DNA from: Myoxocephalus aenaeus
Lineage: Eukaryota; Chordata; Actinopteri; Perciformes; Cottidae
Assembly (NCBI GenBank): GCA_038501785.1
Contig: JBAMJR010000002.1
Coordinates: 1,494,501-1,558,500, forward strand
Direction: 5' to 3'
Length of the DNA stretch: 64,000 nucleotides
Within the stretch, counting starts at the first letter, position 1. Each line of letters opens with the position of its first letter. This document shows positions 59,768 through 64,000 of the stretch, piece after piece. The position numbers were made by a program, and so were the translations under genes. Below the pieces are notes generated by a model. The model saw only the letters and a list, made by a program, of their open reading frames with translations, searched no databases and was not told the origin of the DNA.

Positions 59768-59769
59768 TA

Positions 59770-60419
59770 GATCAAGGAGCCAGAGAGAAGAGCAGGATGT
59801 GTACGGACATGTCAGGGCGCCAGCGAAGGGCAAACACGTGAGAGTAACACGTTCAGAACAACATCGACCATGAGTAACAGAACCGCTATGCTAGCTAACC
59901 GCTCTGCTAAATAATGGATGTAACTCGGCTCTATGTGTTAGCAAGGAAACATTTAAATAAAAAACATGACCTGCTGTTTGTCCTACAAAGTGAGGACAGA
60001 GGAGGGGAGGTCAATATAAACAGGATACTGATTTTTTTTTAAAGACTAAATGACAAAACGGCATTAGCAAAGCGATGAATACAGAGTTTCAAAGGCTTAG
60101 CCAATGTTATAAATGCTAATGTGGATGCTAATGTGACACCCATGACTCGGGAAACAAATAATTGTCATTAGTAGTCGCATGTGTAAAAAAAAAGATAACA
60201 CATAGAAAGCTAAAAGCACAGATAAAATAATGAGTATAAGCACAGATAAAACAATAGATAAAATAAGTCACATAATACAATGAACAGATAAAATAAGTAT
60301 ACAAGCCAAATGGTAAAAGTGAGTCTAGAATGCATAATGCATTATTACAACTTCAGCACATTCCAGTGCTTTTTAATTGAGACCCAACTCCGGGCCCGGT
60401 CCAAGTGAAATGCAGTTAA
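59770..60419. other. Unique DNA with loose AGATAAAATA repeats
   Basis: CACAGATAAAATAA-like words recur irregularly at 60215-60300. No exon recognised. Confidence 0.4.
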
Positions 60420-60421
60420 GA

Positions 60422-60660
60422 GCCTGTTTACACTTTTAAAATGTGTCTTGGGCGAGTGGATCACAAGTGGCAAGCGGTAAATGAAGTGTAAAGGATCAGC
60501 ACGACACATTGTGATCCCATCACATGTCTTTTGTCATGTCCCCGCTGTCGGGAGGCATCAGGATGCAGGTAAACACGTTCCTCCTCTTTTCTCATCTCCG
60601 AGTGTGTCAAACATCTTGGGTGATTCGGTCTCATATGAATGTCACGTGTGAACGGGGCCA
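60422..60660. mobile_element. Possible MITE with GTTTACAC/GTTCACAC ends
   Basis: Left GCCTGTTTACAC and right in reverse GCCCCGTTCACAC are near-inverted. The interior phrase GTCTTGGGCGAGTGGATCAC resembles a fish MITE that I recall. Target duplication not resolved. Confidence 0.4.
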
Positions 60661-63370
60661 GAGAGTGAAAAAAGCAGTGGAAAATGTTTTTTTATATGGA
60701 AAGTATGTCATGATTAGGATACTCTTGATAAGAATGAAGGAGAAAACTAATTAGGATTTTAAAAATACTGATGATAATGGGAATAATGATGACATGGGAG
60801 CGGTGATTAAGCCAACGGCATCATGGGATGATGTCGATGTTTCCGTGTAATCAGCGTGGCCGAGCTCGGCGCTGATGACAGGTCTGCAGCTGCGCAGCGA
60901 GATGACATATTAGCATAGCTCAATGCTTTAAATTCAGCTGTACCTTCACATCAGTGCTACAGTGGCCGTTAGCATATTAGGCTGTCCTTTTCTGCCCGTC
61001 CCAGCCATGGCTTACAAGTATTATAAATCACTGCTAAATCACACAGCAGAACTAAGATTATGTTTAGAATAATGCCACAGCTATAAATCTTCCATGCTGC
61101 TGACTGGACCAGACAAAAACAGCAGTTTATTGTGGGACTTGTAATATCATTTCCAATTCAGATTAGCCTGACGTTGATGGATTGTATCATCATTTCCTGA
61201 AAATGTAAACTGACTCTTTTTTTGTTGACTGGCTGGACAATTTGACATTGTGTGTGGGTGGGCGGCTCTGTCAATAGTTTGGGGGAATACAAATCAAATA
61301 AGATTGTCAAATTTGGAAGTTTTCATTAACTTTGAGAAAAAGTTTCTCCGGCAAACTTTGCTGCTTTTCATATCAACATGTCACCACGTCGTATTGTGTG
61401 TCCCGTTGCCTGTGCAGTAACAGAGCAACAGCTCATAGATATTGTGGATTGTGTGTTTTACAGCCTCCTGGCTTTCTCTCTCTGAGTGCAGAGGCTCTTA
61501 TTGAAGAACAGTGATGGCTGTTGGTCATTTGTATATGGATTTCACCGCCACGTTTGAGAAGTTGCAGCGCTCAGGTATTCACTGCAGCATGAAAAGCAAT
61601 AAATAGCAGAGCTATCTCACTGTTAAAGTCCACTTACCTCCTGAGGGCCCAGCGCTCTATATGTAAATGAGAGTGCCTTGTAATAAGTACGCACATATAT
61701 AGGTATTCTTTCGTACCCACACACACACACACACACACACGCATTGGCCAAGTGATTCGTGTTCTGCCTTAGATGAAAACAAAATACTTAATGAAGTCCT
61801 TTCCTTCAGCAGGTTGGACGCGAGGTGACTGCGTCCTCCTCCACCGCTCAATTGTGATGCCACTGTTTTCTTCTTTGTTTCCCTTTCTTCTCCTCCGGCT
61901 CAGAAACGATTGAATAAGACGTGTTTGCCGAGCTGGAAATATCCTGGATACTATACTTCTTTGTTTCCAAGACGGCTGTGCTCGTTCAAAGCTTTCACTC
62001 ACAATATTCGGACCGGAGATGAAAGCCAGAACATTGTTTTTGGCCCCGCCTCTCCCCAAAAGTTGTGAAGGTAATGCCAGTTAATCACACATCAGTCAAA
62101 CTCCAGAGAGAGGCAGCAGCTCATTCCCATGGCGTCTTCTTGACAGAGAGGGTCAGACGGGGAGCGGCGCAAAGAAAACTAACTTCAAGTGAGGAGTGGG
62201 TATTTAATTAACCATGGCTTAACGAGCATTTCCCCCCCGACTTAAGTCAGTCAACCATTCTCTGTGGCTTCTCACAGTTGCTCCGGGCAACATCCACATC
62301 TTCGCCAGTTAGCCAGTAAAATGAGTGGGATGCATGCCAAAGCTTTGTAAATATACACACAGATGAAACAGCTATGCCAACATCCCTCCTGGAACACAGG
62401 GAATGACGCTTCAATGATGATGTTTCATGCTAACTATTTTTAATAGAGGCCTTAGTTTTTCCATTGATGAGGCCCAGCTGCCTAACATGTGGTGATTTAT
62501 TCTCCTTCTCCTTCCAAGCTGGGGCTGACCTCCAGAAATGATTTTCTTCCAGACAAATACCGTGGCTATGTGTTACAGACCTGTAATGAAGTAGACGGGT
62601 GCAACACATTTATTAATGTTTAATGGTTACCCATGCAAAAGTCATTCGTGACCATAGTCAGGAACACTGTTCACATCATTGTTTGGCTTTAACGTGCATC
62701 AGCTCTGCTCCCTCGACAAGGTGAATGGGCTGTGATCACCTTAACAACTTAACCGTGAGTCTTCTGACTCTCCAGTAGAACTACACAACAAGTGAAGTAG
62801 CAGTGTCTGGTGAAAAGCATAGATAGTTTAGTCCTGCTTCCTGCTCATTCCTGCTGGCTGGGTAACAGCCTAGCAGTCCAATCCTGGCTAACACACTGAA
62901 TGCTAACTGTCTGTTTCACTTCCACACAATCCAAACGAACAGGAAAAGCTGCGGCACATGACAAGTTGGGAGTGAGAATGGGTTTATCATTCTAATTGCT
63001 AATAAATAATTGCTATTGCTAATCGCCAATGTTAACCCGTTAGGCTTATAGGCCCGTTTGTAATCAACACATCGCTAATTGTTATCGCTAATGCTTACAG
63101 CACATGGACATATCCCAGCTTTGCATGTAAACTCAAATTAATGTTATTATATGCGACCAAATTAAATATATTCAGTGTTTATAAGAGTTTACACTGCATT
63201 CTGTCACCAAAACCATCCCATTGCAGTAGTTTACCTGTGAAAAACACATTTACGACATTAGTTAGCACCACTGTTCGTACTGGCGGTAACTCCATGTACA
63301 TGAGCTAACCTTTACTACCCATATCAAACAAAAGTGAGCGTGTTTTGGGCATGTAGCTTACTGTATGCTA
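60661..63370. other. Unique intergenic DNA
   Basis: No exon recognised. A short (CA)n tract lies at 61718-61740. Frames at 61657-62059 are repeat or shadow frames without known domains. Confidence 0.4.
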
Positions 63371-63374
63371 GTTT

Positions 63375-63588
63375 CCCTAAACCTAACCAAGTAGTTTTGC
63401 TCTGTTGCATAAACTTAACCAATAGTTATGTTGTTGAAACCTAACCAAATACTTGTGTTGCCTAAACCTAACCACATAGTTCTGTTGCCTAAACCTAACC
63501 AAATACTTTTGTGGCCTAAACCTAACCAAATACTTGTGTTGCCTAAACCTAACCACATAGTTATGTTGCCTAAACCTAACCAAACTGC
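63375..63588. repeat. 27-bp tandem array, about 8 copies
   Basis: Unit CCTAAACCTAACCA followed by AATACTTGTGTTG, with variants CATAGTTCTGTTG and AATACTTTTGTGG. The period is divisible by three, so both strands are open. The CCTAAACCTAACC part looks telomere-like but is embedded in a longer unit. The words also occur in reverse in the repeat at 47180-47600. Confidence 0.9.
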
Positions 63589-64000
63589 CATGGATAACAG
63601 AAAAGAATAATAATTTTAAAAAGTTTGACCATTCATCCACCACAACATACTCTCTAGATATTATTTGTAACTCATCCTATTACTGCTATTAATATTACTA
63701 ATAAATGTTTACCTTTCGGCTAGCTAACTATTGCTAAATTAAGTAGCATTGTCAACCTGGCCGGTTGTAAATAGCTGGATAGCTGCCAAGTGACTATTAT
63801 CACCCGGTTGCAAATAGGAACTTACATTTTTTTTACGAACTACGATGTGCTAAGAAATTCAATATGGAGATATATCACTATTTCCCACATTTGAGTTTGT
63901 CATTGCTTTTCCAAACGCTCAAACCATTAGGCATTGCAAATATAGAGATATGTGAGGCTGAAATTGCTGTCACAAAGGTGAGGCGCACCCTGCAGTCTTT
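63589..64000. other. Unique AT-rich sequence
   Basis: No gene or repeat recognised at the window end. Confidence 0.4.

Noticed and set aside
63375..63588. Interstitial telomere repeat
   Set aside because: CCTAAACCTAACC looks similar but is part of a 27-bp unit and is not a TTAGGG array.

Overview
The window looks like vertebrate, almost certainly teleost fish, intergenic DNA. The grounds are dense (CA)n/(GT)n and (AT)n microsatellites, BED-finger and C-terminal hAT transposase remnants, PIF/Harbinger and piggyBac-type ends, 3' tails of fish-type non-LTR retrotransposons, and introns with GT-AG borders. I found no convincing host protein-coding exon, rRNA or tRNA. Nothing suggests a bacterial or viral genome. 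Most long open frames here are by-products of tandem repeats with a period divisible by three.

Layout. 0-5.3 kb: a palindromic TA-flanked MITE (949-1310) beside a LINE 3' tail, a decayed hAT element (2472-3359) with a perfect 8-bp target duplication, then compound GT/CA microsatellites. 5.4-8.4 kb: a 3-kb minisatellite of 15-bp units, about 200 copies, with higher-order duplication. 8.4-20.3 kb: mostly unique DNA with three LINE 3' fragments and a second MITE copy. 20.3-25.25 kb: two long inverted arms bounded by TTAA (piggyBac-like), enclosing a second transposon (22489-24213) that carries a minus-strand coding remnant. 25.6-31.2 kb: a 5.6-kb element with CACTCTAAAA ends carrying a spliced gene of at least three in-frame exons, which resembles the fish family usually annotated as SAMD3-like.

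31.2-46 kb: unique DNA with MITE copies 3 and 4, a 2.75-kb hAT element (34826-37577) that holds a BED-finger hAT element (35679-36574) and a further inverted-repeat element, and two Harbinger elements abutting head to head as TTA-element-TTA-element-TTA (40286-41183). 46-64 kb: unique DNA with a possible solo LTR, fish-type dispersed repeats, MITE copies 5 and 6, a small hAT-like MITE (56157-56413) and a 27-bp tandem array near the end.

The best candidate for something undescribed is the six-copy MITE family whose interior is built of GCTAGC/GCT units. The window is otherwise a record of nested transposition in what may be a gene desert. Several unique stretches rich in TAATTA or GATA motifs look like possible distal regulatory DNA, but that is inference from composition only. 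All family assignments were made by reading the sequence, without database searches.
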